Below are positions 29,891-39,614 of a stretch of 55,760 nucleotides of DNA, in pieces; within the stretch, counting starts at the first letter, position 1; the number at the start of each line of letters is the position of its first letter. The notes beneath the pieces are model-generated. The model was given only the letters and a program-made list of their open reading frames with translations. It did not search any database and was not told the DNA's origin. A program made the translations under genes and the position numbers. The DNA lies in the NCBI GenBank assembly GCA_024641285.1, contig JAHEDH010000005.1, positions 1 through 55,760 on the forward strand, given 5' to 3'. The stretch is from a bacterium. GTDB taxonomy: Bacteria > Actinomycetota > Acidimicrobiia > Spongiisociales > ZC4RG35.

Positions 29891-31936
29891 ATGACCGACC
29901 CCAGCCCCACGTTCCGGTACCCGGCTGCACGCCGCGATCAGATCGTCGACGACTACCACGGCACCCCGGTACCGGATCCATACCGATGGCTCGAGGACCC
30001 GCAATCCGACGAGACCCGGGCCTTCGTCGCGGCCGAGAACGAGATCACGCTCCCGTACCTCGCATCCCTACCCGAACGGGAGCCACTCGCGGCGCGCATG
30101 CGAGAGACCTGGGACGTTCCGCGGACCTCTGCGCCAGTCGCTCGCAACGGCGTCAAGGTCTGGTCCCACAACGACGGCCTGGCCGACCAGCCGCTCCTCA
30201 TGGTCGAGGACGACTCCGGCGAGCGGCGAGTGCTCATCGACCCGAACACGATGTCCGACGACGGGGCAGTGGCGATCACCCAGAGCTCTCTGTCGCCCGA
30301 CGGAGCCCTCCTGGCCTACAACGTCGCCGAGGCCGGCAGCGATTGGCAGGTGATCCGTTGCGTCCGGACCGCCGACGGCTCCAACCTCGACGACGAGATC
30401 CGGCATGTGAAGTTCAGCGAAGTGACCTGGCACGGTGACGGCTTCTTCTATTCCAGATTCCCCGCCGTCGACCCGGCGTCGACCGAGACCGTGCGCAACC
30501 AGACGGTGTGGTTTCACACGCTGGGCACCGATCAGTCGGAGGACCGCCTCGTCTTCGAGAACACCGAGGACCCCGACCCCGGCTACAGCGCACAGCTGAC
30601 CCCGGATGAGCGATATCTGATCCTGATCGAATGGGTCGGGACCTCCCGGGCCAATGGCGTCCTGTACCGACCGCTGGACGATGACGGAGCCGAGTGGGTT
30701 CGCCTGGTCGATCCGGGAGTGGGGCAACACATCGTGCTCGCCCATGTCGACGGGGCGTTCGTGGTGCACACCGACGTCGACGCCCCGAACGGGCGGATCG
30801 TCCGCATCCCGCTCGACGACACCGCCGGCTACACCGACGTGGTCGGCGAAGGGTCGAACCCGATTGCGGCGGCGGGAGCCGCCGCCGGCGTCCTGTGGAT
30901 CCTGTCGCTCGAGGATGCCTCCCACCGGATCCGGCTCGCGTCCCTCGAGGGCGACGACCGGGGCGGGATCGACCTTCCCGAGCCCGGCACCATCGCCGAG
31001 GTCACGGGACGGCTCCAAGATCCCGACATCTACGTCGGGTTCCAATCGTTCCTCCGTCCACCGTCGGCGTTGCGCTGGTCGGACGGCCGCACCGAGGTGT
31101 TCGCCGGTGCCGAGCTTCCTCCGATCGCCGGCGAGATCGAGATCGAGCGCGATCATGCGACCTCCACCGATGGCGCCTCGGTGGGCATGTTCGTGATCCG
31201 CCATTGCGACACGATCCTGCCCGCTCCCGTCGAGCTGTACGGATACGGGGGATTCACCATCGACCTGACCCCGATGTTCAATCCGGCGCGGCTGGCCTTC
31301 CTCGAATCGGGCGGCGTCGTCGTCTCGGCGAATCTCCGCGGCGGGTCCGAGCTCGGCGAGCATTGGCACACCCAGGGCATGCTCGGCAACAAGCAGCAGG
31401 TGTTCGACGACTTCGCCGCCTGCGCCGAGCGCGTGATCGAGCGCGGCATCGCCACCCCCGACACTCTGGCGATCCGAGGAGGATCCAACGGGGGTCTCTT
31501 GACGGCGGCAGTCATGTTGCAGCGACCCGAACTGTTCGCGGCGGTCATCTCGCAGGTTCCCGTGGCAGACATGCTGAGGTATCAGCTGTTCACTGCCGGC
31601 CGCTACTGGACAGTGGAGTACGGCGACGCCATCGAGGATCCCGAGGCGTTCGAATGGCTGATCGCCTACTCGCCCTATCACCGAGCTGCAGACGTCGATG
31701 CCGCCACCCTCCCACCCTTGCTGATCACAACCGCAGAGACCGACGACAGGGTCGTTCCGATGCACTCGCTCAAGCTGGCGGCAGCCCTCCAGCAGGCCGC
31801 CGGCGGGTCGTCAGAGCAGCCGTTGCTCGTCCGCGTCGAGACGCGCGCCGGACACGGGATGGGCAAGCCCACGTCGAAGCTGATCGAGGAGTCGGCCGAC
31901 ATCTTCGGCTTCATCCTCCATCATTGCCGTCCATAG
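29891..31936 (+). CDS. Prolyl oligopeptidase family serine peptidase (S9A)
   Basis: DPYRWLEDPQSDETRAFVAAEN, LAIRGGSNGGLLTAAVMLQRPELFAAVISQVPVADMLRY. Confidence 0.95.
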   Translation: MTDPSPTFRYPAARRDQIVDDYHGTPVPDPYRWLEDPQSDETRAFVAAENEITLPYLASLPEREPLAARMRETWDVPRTSAPVARNGVKVWSHNDGLADQPLLMVEDDSGERRVLIDPNTMSDDGAVAITQSSLSPDGALLAYNVAEAGSDWQVIRCVRTADGSNLDDEIRHVKFSEVTWHGDGFFYSRFPAVDPASTETVRNQTVWFHTLGTDQSEDRLVFENTEDPDPGYSAQLTPDERYLILIEWVGTSRANGVLYRPLDDDGAEWVRLVDPGVGQHIVLAHVDGAFVVHTDVDAPNGRIVRIPLDDTAGYTDVVGEGSNPIAAAGAAAGVLWILSLEDASHRIRLASLEGDDRGGIDLPEPGTIAEVTGRLQDPDIYVGFQSFLRPPSALRWSDGRTEVFAGAELPPIAGEIEIERDHATSTDGASVGMFVIRHCDTILPAPVELYGYGGFTIDLTPMFNPARLAFLESGGVVVSANLRGGSELGEHWHTQGMLGNKQQVFDDFAACAERVIERGIATPDTLAIRGGSNGGLLTAAVMLQRPELFAAVISQVPVADMLRYQLFTAGRYWTVEYGDAIEDPEAFEWLIAYSPYHRAADVDAATLPPLLITTAETDDRVVPMHSLKLAAALQQAAGGSSEQPLLVRVETRAGHGMGKPTSKLIEESADIFGFILHHCRP

Positions 31937-32739
31937 GTCTCGAGGATCCGCTGGTTGGCCTCAGGCCACACGTCCAGCGACCACGCACCGAAGTCGGTGT
32001 CCGCTATGGACACGGCGGCCAGGCCCGCCTCGGGATCGACCCACAGATACGAGCCCGATCCGCCGAAATGCCCGAAGGTGTAGGGCGAGTTCGACGGTGC
32101 GGTCCAGTGCGGCTGCTTGTGGTCGCGGATCTCGAAGGTAAGGCCGAACGGGTTCGGGTCGAACGATGTGATCCCGGGCAGCATGCCGGCGAGCTCAGGG
32201 AAGTGCGGCCGGGTCGCCATCGCCAGGGTCTCGGGCGCGATCAGTGTCGGCCGAAGGAGCTCGCGGGCGTAGACGAGGAGATCGGAGATGGTCGAGTAGA
32301 CGTCGTGCGCCGGCGACCCTCGCAATTCGGTGGATGCCAGCCCCAGCGGCTCGAAGACGGCCTCGCGGAGATACTGGTCGAAGGGGATCCCGGTGCGATC
32401 GGCGAGATGATCGCAGAACTTCTCGATGCCGACGTTCGAGTACACACGACGCTTCCCGACCGGCGACACCTGACGATCGTCGCCGAAGCCCAGGCCCGAG
32501 GCGTGAGCGAGAAGGTGTCTCACCGTCGATCCTTCCGGGCCCGCCGGTTCGTCCAGGGTGATCGACTCCTCCTCGAGCGCAACGAGCGCCGCCACTCCCA
32601 CCATCGTCTTCGAGATCGAGGCGATCCGCACCGGCCCGTCGGGGTCGGGGCCGGATCCGAGCGAGGTGTCGGCGTCGGTCACGCCCAGGCTCGCCCAACC
32701 AACCGGCCATGCGCTGGTCCACGATGAGAGATCGTCCAT
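31921..32739 (-). CDS. Serine hydrolase / class C beta-lactamase family
   Basis: RIASISKTMVGVAALVALEE (SxxK), YSNVGIEKFCDHLADRTG, FGHFGGSGSYLWVDPEAGLAAV. Confidence 0.88.
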   Translation of the reverse strand: MDDLSSWTSAWPVGWASLGVTDADTSLGSGPDPDGPVRIASISKTMVGVAALVALEEESITLDEPAGPEGSTVRHLLAHASGLGFGDDRQVSPVGKRRVYSNVGIEKFCDHLADRTGIPFDQYLREAVFEPLGLASTELRGSPAHDVYSTISDLLVYARELLRPTLIAPETLAMATRPHFPELAGMLPGITSFDPNPFGLTFEIRDHKQPHWTAPSNSPYTFGHFGGSGSYLWVDPEAGLAAVSIADTDFGAWSLDVWPEANQRILETYGRQ

Positions 32740-32779
32740 GGCCGGGAACATAGCTCTGCCGGCGCGCCTATCGATGTGC

Positions 32780-33628
32780 CTACGGGCCAACCGCTTCGAC
32801 GGCGGCGATGGTCTCGGCTCCCGCCGATCCACACCTCACATCCAAGGTCACCCGGCCGTGTGGAGCAACGGCTTCGGCCATGCCCGGGATCAACGGGGCC
32901 ACCGAGGCACCTGGACAGCTGGTGTCGGCATAGGCCCCGTGACCGGCCAGCGTCGCAGCGTCGATCCCGAACCGGTCGACGGCCCAGGCGAAGAGGGCGA
33001 CGGTCGTGTCGAGCTGCACCGAAGTCGGCTCCTGTGCATCGAAGTCCCCTTCCATGCAGACGAGGAAGTGGCCGGTCGGGTCGTACTCGGTTCCGGTGTC
33101 ACCGCGGAAGCGGAGGTCTCTCCCCTCGTAGGCCAGGCCGGTCTGGTCGACCAGGAAGTGGTACGCGAGATCGGGCCAGCCGAGCGACTGGTGATAGCGC
33201 TGGTGCTGTCTCGCCCTGGCGGGCCCCTGGGCCGGTGATGTCTGGCTGACCGCAGTGTGATGGAGTGTCAGCCGAACGGGAACGTGCTCGACCATTCCCG
33301 AACCGGCCGGCGCCGCACCCCATGCTTCGCGGCATGCAACGACCGCAGTCATCGCAGGGAGCGACGTTGTCGTCGTACTGGGTGGTGCGGTCGACGATGT
33401 CGGGCCTGTCGACGGCACCGGGACGGTCGTCGATGTCGGGTCGCCGGGTGGGACCGTCCCGGCAGCCGTTGCGCTCGATGACCGGGACCCGACGGCGGTC
33501 GGAGCAGGCTCGCCCATCAGCGCCCGGTAGACCCCGCCTCCGATCGCGCCCGCTCCCAGGAGCCCGATACCGGCGATCACCCGCCGTCGGGTCGGATCGG
33601 GTGCGTCGTGTCCACTTCGATCACGCAT
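32780..33628 (-). CDS. Peptidoglycan recognition protein / N-acetylmuramoyl-L-alanine amidase family, Tat-type signal
   Basis: TRRRVIAGIGLLGAGAIGGG signal; CREAWGAAPAG, LTLHHTAV, YHFLVDQTGLAYEGRDLRFRG, HGAYADTSCPG. Confidence 0.9.
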   Translation of the reverse strand: MRDRSGHDAPDPTRRRVIAGIGLLGAGAIGGGVYRALMGEPAPTAVGSRSSSATAAGTVPPGDPTSTTVPVPSTGPTSSTAPPSTTTTSLPAMTAVVACREAWGAAPAGSGMVEHVPVRLTLHHTAVSQTSPAQGPARARQHQRYHQSLGWPDLAYHFLVDQTGLAYEGRDLRFRGDTGTEYDPTGHFLVCMEGDFDAQEPTSVQLDTTVALFAWAVDRFGIDAATLAGHGAYADTSCPGASVAPLIPGMAEAVAPHGRVTLDVRCGSAGAETIAAVEAVGP

Positions 33629-33744
33629 CGGGGTCAGGCTATCGGTGATCGGATGCGCCACGTCGAAACGGCCGATTCGCCCCGGGTCCCCGGAGCGGGC
33701 GTTGCACGCCGGCTCTATGGTTGAGCCAGCCAACGAGGAGAGAG

Positions 33745-34173
33745 ATGCTCAAGCGCCAGTCCGACAAGATCGAGTTTCTCAAGAAGGTCCCGTTGTTCGA
33801 AGGCATGTCGAAGAAGGATCTGACGGCCGTGGCACGCGCAGCGGACGAGACCAACCTGACCAGCGGCGAGGTGATCGTGTTCCAGGACGACTCCGCGCCC
33901 GCGGCATACATCCTGGTGACCGCCGAGGCAATCGTCCGGCGCAACAACCGCAAGGTCGCCGAACTCGGACCGGGCCACGTCATCGGTGAGCTGGCGCTCA
34001 TCTCCGATTCTCCCCGCAACGCCACTGTGGTGGCGACGAAGGACGGCACGGTGCTCGAAGTACCTCGCCGCCACTTCCTCGGGCTCATCGAGAGCTCGCC
34101 TGCCCTCGCCAGGCGCGTGATGACCCAACTGGCAGACCGCCTCGCAGAGGCGGACAGGAAGCTCTACGGCTGA
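33745..34173 (+). CDS. Cyclic nucleotide-binding domain protein
   Basis: FLKKVPLFEGMSKKDLTAVARAADETNLTSGEVIVFQDD...GPGHVIGELALISDSPRNATVVATKDGTVLEVPRRHFLGLI; no HTH. Confidence 0.88.
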   Translation: MLKRQSDKIEFLKKVPLFEGMSKKDLTAVARAADETNLTSGEVIVFQDDSAPAAYILVTAEAIVRRNNRKVAELGPGHVIGELALISDSPRNATVVATKDGTVLEVPRRHFLGLIESSPALARRVMTQLADRLAEADRKLYG

Positions 34174-34214
34174 GAGACACCACTCTCGGTTCCGATCGGC
34201 CATCATGGAGGCCT

Positions 34215-34862
34215 ATGCCGGTCTACAACGGAACGATCCAGCTGGAAGGTGACCCCAACGTCCTGCCTGCCGTCATCACCGTCGACGACGGTCGCATCGT
34301 CATCTCCTCCCGCAACCAACCCATCGGCAACTGGACGCTCAAAGGCGCAGGCTTCCGCCGCACGGCCGAGGGAGTCGTCCTGACCGTCGACGAGGGGAAG
34401 CTGCTGATCAGGGCCGAGAACCCCGACTCCTTCGCCCGCTCCGTCGGACTGCGGGATGAGAACCGGGCATCGGAGCGCCGGTCCCAGTTCTCTCAGCCCG
34501 CCCCCTGGGAACAGACGGACGAGGCGAAGAAGGAGTCGCGCTCGGCGGAGGAGGTCGCCAAGGGGATCGCCTCCGATCTGAACCCATACGTCTCCGAGGT
34601 GAAGGAAGGCCTGTCTCAGATCAAGCTGGACCGGAACCAGTGGATCGGGGTGGGTGTCGCTGCGATCCTCGCGCTCGTCTTCCCGAGTGTGTCTGTGTTC
34701 ATCCTCAGCATCGTCGGCGCCGTCGCGGTGCTCGCGGGCGGAATCGGCCTGCTGGAGCCTTCATTCGAATCACGCTTCCCCGAGCAACTGTCACCAGTGC
34801 GGGTTCTGGCCATCGGAATGGCAGCATTCCTGCTGGCGGCAATCGTCCTGATGATCCGCTGA
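34215..34862 (+). CDS. Hypothetical membrane protein (C-terminal TM helices)
   Basis: Soluble beta-rich N-terminus, then VGVAAILALVFPSVSVFILSIVGAVAVLAGGIGLL and VLAIGMAAFLLAAIVLMIR. Confidence 0.7.
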   Translation: MPVYNGTIQLEGDPNVLPAVITVDDGRIVISSRNQPIGNWTLKGAGFRRTAEGVVLTVDEGKLLIRAENPDSFARSVGLRDENRASERRSQFSQPAPWEQTDEAKKESRSAEEVAKGIASDLNPYVSEVKEGLSQIKLDRNQWIGVGVAAILALVFPSVSVFILSIVGAVAVLAGGIGLLEPSFESRFPEQLSPVRVLAIGMAAFLLAAIVLMIR

Positions 34863-34878
34863 CTGCCAGACTGGCCTC

Positions 34879-36225
34879 ATGTCCGACGCCCAGAACGAAA
34901 CGCTCGACTATCTCCGCTCGGTGATCGGTGGACGCGACCAGGTCGAGTGGTTCACCGACTCGATCACGGGATCGGAGCTGGCGACCGCGCCGATGGATGT
35001 GTTCGTGCGGACGACGGATGGCGCGGTCACGTGGGGCTGGTCCGTGCAACCGATCCCCGTCGATCCCGGGCTCAGGCGGTTCCGCAGGTTCGCATCGGAC
35101 GACGACCTGATCATCCTGACCGACGCCGAAGATCCGGAGATCATCTTCATCCCGTACTCCGTGGAGCTGCATTCGATCAGCACTGGGCGTCAAGCCGAGT
35201 TCTCGATCGGGCTCCCCACCAGCTCGCTGCCGTCTCCATCGGTCTCCTTCGACCTCGAGAAGGCAGCCCGCTCCTCCGATGGCCGATATTCGATCGACCC
35301 GGCGTACCCGCAAGAGACCGTTTCTCGTGCTCTGGAGTTGTGGACGGCGTCACTGCTCGAAGAAGAAGTGACGTTCGCGTGGGTTCCGCTCTCGGCCGAC
35401 GCCGAAGCCGAGATCGAAGATCTCACCGACTTGGCCGACGCCGACGAGGACTTCGAGGGTTTCGACGAGGAGATCGCCGACATCCTGTCCGGCTTCGCGT
35501 CGATCGCCTGGTTCCAGGCAGACCTCACTTGGCCGGATTCCGACAACATCGAGGCCTTCCGCGACCACATCGACGTTCGATTCCGGTCACCTTCCGAAGG
35601 CCTGGTTTTCCTGGCCTCGATCGGTCCCCTCGGTTCGGGAGAGGACCCGTGGATCACGACCACCGGCGGTGGCGGGCTGATGAGCATCGACCGGGCCGAT
35701 CCGACCGTGATCGGTCTCGCACCGGATCGCCTGGTGATCGCGCTCAGCCGGACAGCGGACGGCTACGAGCCCGCAGGAGTCGCCACCCCGTGGGGGACGC
35801 CACCGAAATCCGAAGAGTGGGCAGAGTTGCGGAAGTTCGCCACGGATCATCCCGACACGTTGATGATCTACGCCGCGGGTTGGAGCGAGGACCGCGTCGG
35901 AGATGCCCTGGCCACCTGGGCTCGCATCTGGGGCGATGCCGAGGTCGAGTTCGCCTACGACTACGACGACCCGATTCCGCAGGCCACCATCGCTGCCAAC
36001 GAGGAACTGGCCGAAGCGGCACCGACGTCGAACCAGTTCGTCCGAACCGACACGCCCAACCGCTGTGTCCACGTCGATGAAGGCACCGCACCCAACGAGC
36101 GGCCGTTCCCGTGCGGCCGCCTCGCCACCCACTACTACACGCCCGGCGGCTCGGCGGAGGGCGTGGTCCTCGTCTGCGACGACCACATCCCGCCTCGCGT
36201 CAGCGCAGCCCCCCTGCTCAAGTAG
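34879..36225 (+). CDS. Hypothetical protein (448 aa)
   Basis: Long frame in a co-oriented block, coding-like composition; family not recognised. Confidence 0.75.
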   Translation: MSDAQNETLDYLRSVIGGRDQVEWFTDSITGSELATAPMDVFVRTTDGAVTWGWSVQPIPVDPGLRRFRRFASDDDLIILTDAEDPEIIFIPYSVELHSISTGRQAEFSIGLPTSSLPSPSVSFDLEKAARSSDGRYSIDPAYPQETVSRALELWTASLLEEEVTFAWVPLSADAEAEIEDLTDLADADEDFEGFDEEIADILSGFASIAWFQADLTWPDSDNIEAFRDHIDVRFRSPSEGLVFLASIGPLGSGEDPWITTTGGGGLMSIDRADPTVIGLAPDRLVIALSRTADGYEPAGVATPWGTPPKSEEWAELRKFATDHPDTLMIYAAGWSEDRVGDALATWARIWGDAEVEFAYDYDDPIPQATIAANEELAEAAPTSNQFVRTDTPNRCVHVDEGTAPNERPFPCGRLATHYYTPGGSAEGVVLVCDDHIPPRVSAAPLLK

Positions 36226-36249
36226 CTCGCTGGCGCTCGCCGCTGTCTG

Positions 36250-36277
36250 CTCCCAGCTTCCAGCCGTCAGCTTCACG
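36250..36277 (+). repeat. Heptamer array CTCCCAG CTTCCAG CCGTCAG CTTCACG
   Basis: Four in-phase degenerate 7-nt units of the same family as at 24070. Confidence 0.7.
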
Positions 36278-36351
36278 GTTCGGCTCGATGCTGCGGGCTG
36301 TTTTGCATCGGGCGTCGGAGCCGCCAAGATCGGCGCTGACCAAGGAGAACC

Positions 36352-37317
36352 ATGGAGATGCAATACCGCCGGATGGGAGACTCCGGTCTCAAACTGAGTG
36401 TGCTGTCGTTCGGCTCGTGGATCACGTTCGGCGGGCAGATGGGGCTGGACGAGAGTCTGCAATGCATGCAGAACGCCCGCGACGCCGGTGTGAACTTCTT
36501 CGACAACGCCGAGGTCTACGCAGGCGGCGAGTCCGAGACGCTGATGGGTCAGGCGCTCCAGCAGTTGGAGTGGCCGCGCTGGTCATATGTGATCTCGACG
36601 AAGTTCTACTGGGGCCTCCACGAGGGCCCGAACACCCGCAACACACTGAACCGCAAGTACTTGGTCGAGGCGATCGACGGCTCGCTGGAACGCCTGCAAC
36701 TGGACCACGTGGACCTCGTGTACTGCCACCGACCAGATCCCGACACGCCACTGGAAGAGACGGTGTGGGCGATGTCGGAGATGGTGAGCAACGGCAAGGC
36801 CCACTACTGGGGCACGTCCGAGTGGTCGGCCGCCGAGATCTATGCCGCATACGAGATCGCAGAGCGCCACCATCTCCACAAACCGCAGGTCGAGCAGCCG
36901 CAGTACAACATGTTCCACCGCGAACGGGTCGAGACCGAATACGCCCGCCTCTACGAGGACATCGGGCTCGGGACGACGACCTTCAGCCCGCTCGCCTCGG
37001 GCCTGCTGACCGGGAAGTATCTCGGTGGACAGGTGCCGGAGGGCAGCCGGGCCGATCAATCGGACGGTATGCGCAGGCAGCTGACGGACGAGGCCAAGAA
37101 CGTCACGGTCAAACACCTTGCGGAGGTCGCGGACGGCCTCGACTGTTCGATCGCACAGCTGGCACTCGCCTGGTGTGCGTCGAACCCGAATGTCACCTCG
37201 GTGATCACCGGTGCCAGCCGACCGAGTCAGGTCACGGAGAACATGGCGGCGCTCGAGGTGCTCGATCGACTCGACGAGGAGACACTCGAGCGAATCGAAG
37301 AGATTCTCGCCGACTGA
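36352..37317 (+). CDS. Aldo/keto reductase (voltage-gated K+ channel beta-subunit-like)
   Basis: [55 protein letters not shown] upstream. Confidence 0.94.
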   Translation: MEMQYRRMGDSGLKLSVLSFGSWITFGGQMGLDESLQCMQNARDAGVNFFDNAEVYAGGESETLMGQALQQLEWPRWSYVISTKFYWGLHEGPNTRNTLNRKYLVEAIDGSLERLQLDHVDLVYCHRPDPDTPLEETVWAMSEMVSNGKAHYWGTSEWSAAEIYAAYEIAERHHLHKPQVEQPQYNMFHRERVETEYARLYEDIGLGTTTFSPLASGLLTGKYLGGQVPEGSRADQSDGMRRQLTDEAKNVTVKHLAEVADGLDCSIAQLALAWCASNPNVTSVITGASRPSQVTENMAALEVLDRLDEETLERIEEILAD

Positions 37318-37739
37318 CGTATCACCACGACGTCCGACGACTCATCTTCTGGTACCCAACGGGGTATGCGACGGAGAAGAGTCGAGGAGATGGACGTGGG
37401 ATTGGCAGGCACAGAGGGGAATGCCGTCATCCGGAGACGATCGGCCACAACGGCGATCGTCGTCGATCTCCGCGACGAGCCGTCGACCACGGACCGGCCA
37501 CAAGCGATCGGGGCGTCGCCGACGGCCGGTCACAAGTGGGGCCTCGACCGCGACCGATTCCAGGTCTCGGATCGGGTCTTGGCGGCGTGGTTCGGCGTGC
37601 GAATGGTCTCCGTCGACGGCGAGCTGGGGGTGGCTCCCGTCACTGGTCGGGTGTGCGGGGGCAACTCCCCGACCGAGGGTCGGTCGTCGGGCGGCTGGGG
37701 TTTCTGACCGACGGCCGACCCACCGGGTTCCTCCGCGAT

Positions 37740-37764
37740 CGACCCCGGCCCTGGGCCGGGGTCG
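37740..37764 (+). terminator. Intrinsic terminator-like hairpin
   Basis: CGACCCCGGCC-CTG-GGCCGGGGTCG then TTCGTTTCG. Confidence 0.65.
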
Positions 37765-37788
37765 TTCGTTTCGCGTAGGCTCTCGGAT

Positions 37789-38892
37789 GTGGAGGAAGTC
37801 ATCCGCCAAGCGGTGATCGACGAACTCGAGGCCGCCGTCGCCGGCTCGGACATCGTCACGGTGTCCTCGATCGCCGGCGGCGGGCTCAGCACGACACTCG
37901 ACCAGTGGACTCGTTCGACCGAGAGGAACGTCGTCGGGTCTCACTGTGCAGGATTCACTCCGCAACGTCCACTCTGCGCTCTGGGAGAGCTTGCCGACGA
38001 GGAGACCAGGGCGCGCCTCGCCGAGGGCGACCGGTCGGGAGCGCTCGAACGGATCCGCTCACAGCTCGAGTCGACCCCCGGCGTGGTGCTGTGCGTCGAC
38101 GACGCCGACCGGATGGACGAGGCGTCTGCGCGATTGGCAGCCGACCTGTGCGCTTCAGGCCTGAAACTCGTGCTCGGCCACCACCACAGCCCGTCGACCA
38201 ATCCGGCGATGGAGTCGCTGGTGGTGGCGGCGGGCGAATCCGAGCCGATCGAGATCCCGCCGCTCGACACCATCGAGGTCGGCGCGCTGATCGAGGACCG
38301 CGAACGCGCCTCGGAAGCTCGCGAATCGACAGGTGGCAACGCGCTCGCCGTGACCCTGTACGCAGCGAACTTCGTCTCCATCGGCGCGACCGTCCTGGAA
38401 CGATTCGACCGCCTTCCACCGGACGGGCAGGCCGCAGCCGCGATCCTGGCTGCGTGCCCCGAACCGCTGCCGCTGGAAGTGTTCGAGTCCATGGGGCGAC
38501 CATGGGATTCGCATGGAGCGTCGGTCGAGCGAAGCGGCCTGGCGAGGGTCGGAGCCGATGGGGCGTCGTGCCGGAACGACAAGATCCGCCTCGTGCTGTA
38601 CGAGGAGATGACCGCGGTCCGTCGACGTTTCGTCCATGCCGAGATACTTGCGCACCTCCCCGACTCGACCGACCTCACCCGGCTCATGCACCATGCCGTC
38701 GGGGCTGCAGACGTGGAGACGATCGTCACGATGGGACCGATTGCAGCCACCGCGGCTGAACAAGTCGGGGCGTACCGCGAGGCCATCGGGCATCTGCGGA
38801 ACGTGCTCACCTACGAACATTCGGTGCCCGAGGCGGACCGGGCAGGGCTTCGAGCCTCGTTGGACCGCTGCCTCGAGGCAACGGTGGGCTGA
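37789..38892 (+). CDS. STAND/MalT-like AAA ATPase domain protein with degenerate Walker A, no HTH
   Basis: DIVTVSSIAGGGLSTTLDQW (P-loop position, no Lys), GVVLCVDDADRMDEASARLAADL (Walker B), ESTGGNALAVTLYA; GTG start. Confidence 0.65.
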   Translation: MEEVIRQAVIDELEAAVAGSDIVTVSSIAGGGLSTTLDQWTRSTERNVVGSHCAGFTPQRPLCALGELADEETRARLAEGDRSGALERIRSQLESTPGVVLCVDDADRMDEASARLAADLCASGLKLVLGHHHSPSTNPAMESLVVAAGESEPIEIPPLDTIEVGALIEDRERASEARESTGGNALAVTLYAANFVSIGATVLERFDRLPPDGQAAAAILAACPEPLPLEVFESMGRPWDSHGASVERSGLARVGADGASCRNDKIRLVLYEEMTAVRRRFVHAEILAHLPDSTDLTRLMHHAVGAADVETIVTMGPIAATAAEQVGAYREAIGHLRNVLTYEHSVPEADRAGLRASLDRCLEATVG

Positions 38893-38897
38893 CCGCC

Positions 38898-39527
38898 TCA
38901 CACCGTGAAGCTGTCTCCCCATCCGAGTGGCACGAACTCGATCCCCGCCTCCTTCAGCGGCCCGGCGACCAACCCCGGTAGGAAGCTTCGCCCCTGCTGC
39001 GACAGGTAGAAGTCGTGTGCCGGGATCACCTGGCGGGGGACGAGGCGCCTGGCGAAGTCGACGGATGCCGTCGACGACCCCCAGGGGGCGATGAGTGAAA
39101 GCGACAACACGGGGGCGCATGCGCTCAACCCGTAGCTGTCGCCCGGATGGGTGAAGACGCCGTCGACCGTCCACGCCCGGTTCGGTGGTGTGGCCCCGTT
39201 CGGGATGCGTTCGTGCAGCACATCCTGAACACTGGTTCCGGTGGGCACCTCGGTCGACACGGCGATGTTCGACTTGGACAGCATCGTCTGCACGGCCTGG
39301 TTGGAGTAGATCTCCAGATCGAACCTCCGATCCAGGAGCCATTGCACGAACTCGGGGTGGACGTGGTCACCGTGCTCATGGGTGATCAACACCCGGGTGA
39401 CGTCACCGATCGAGCTGAGATCGATCACTCCAGACGTGAACGTGAAGAAGTCGGGGTCGATCAGTGTGGCGTGATCGTCTTGCGTCACGATCACACACGA
39501 GTGGGTGAGTCTTCTGATGCTCGTCAT
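38898..39527 (-). CDS. MBL-fold metallohydrolase (UlaG-like)
   Basis: THSCVIVTQDDHATLIDPDFF, VLITHEHGDHVHPEFVQWLL, IPAHDFYLS. Confidence 0.88.
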   Translation of the reverse strand: MTSIRRLTHSCVIVTQDDHATLIDPDFFTFTSGVIDLSSIGDVTRVLITHEHGDHVHPEFVQWLLDRRFDLEIYSNQAVQTMLSKSNIAVSTEVPTGTSVQDVLHERIPNGATPPNRAWTVDGVFTHPGDSYGLSACAPVLSLSLIAPWGSSTASVDFARRLVPRQVIPAHDFYLSQQGRSFLPGLVAGPLKEAGIEFVPLGWGDSFTV

Positions 39528-39614
39528 GATTCCGAACCTACAGATGTCGTTGAGCCCGTGGCGTCTCCCCTCGCGCTCCCGGACCCGGCTCCACCCATCG
39601 GTAGTCTGCCCTGA

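Noticed and set aside
37366-37788. ORF 37366..37707 in frame with 37789..38892 across TGA
   Set aside because: A terminator-like hairpin lies between them and there is no redox motif around the TGA. The ORF itself (ending SSGGWGF) has no recognisable family, so it is not listed as a CDS
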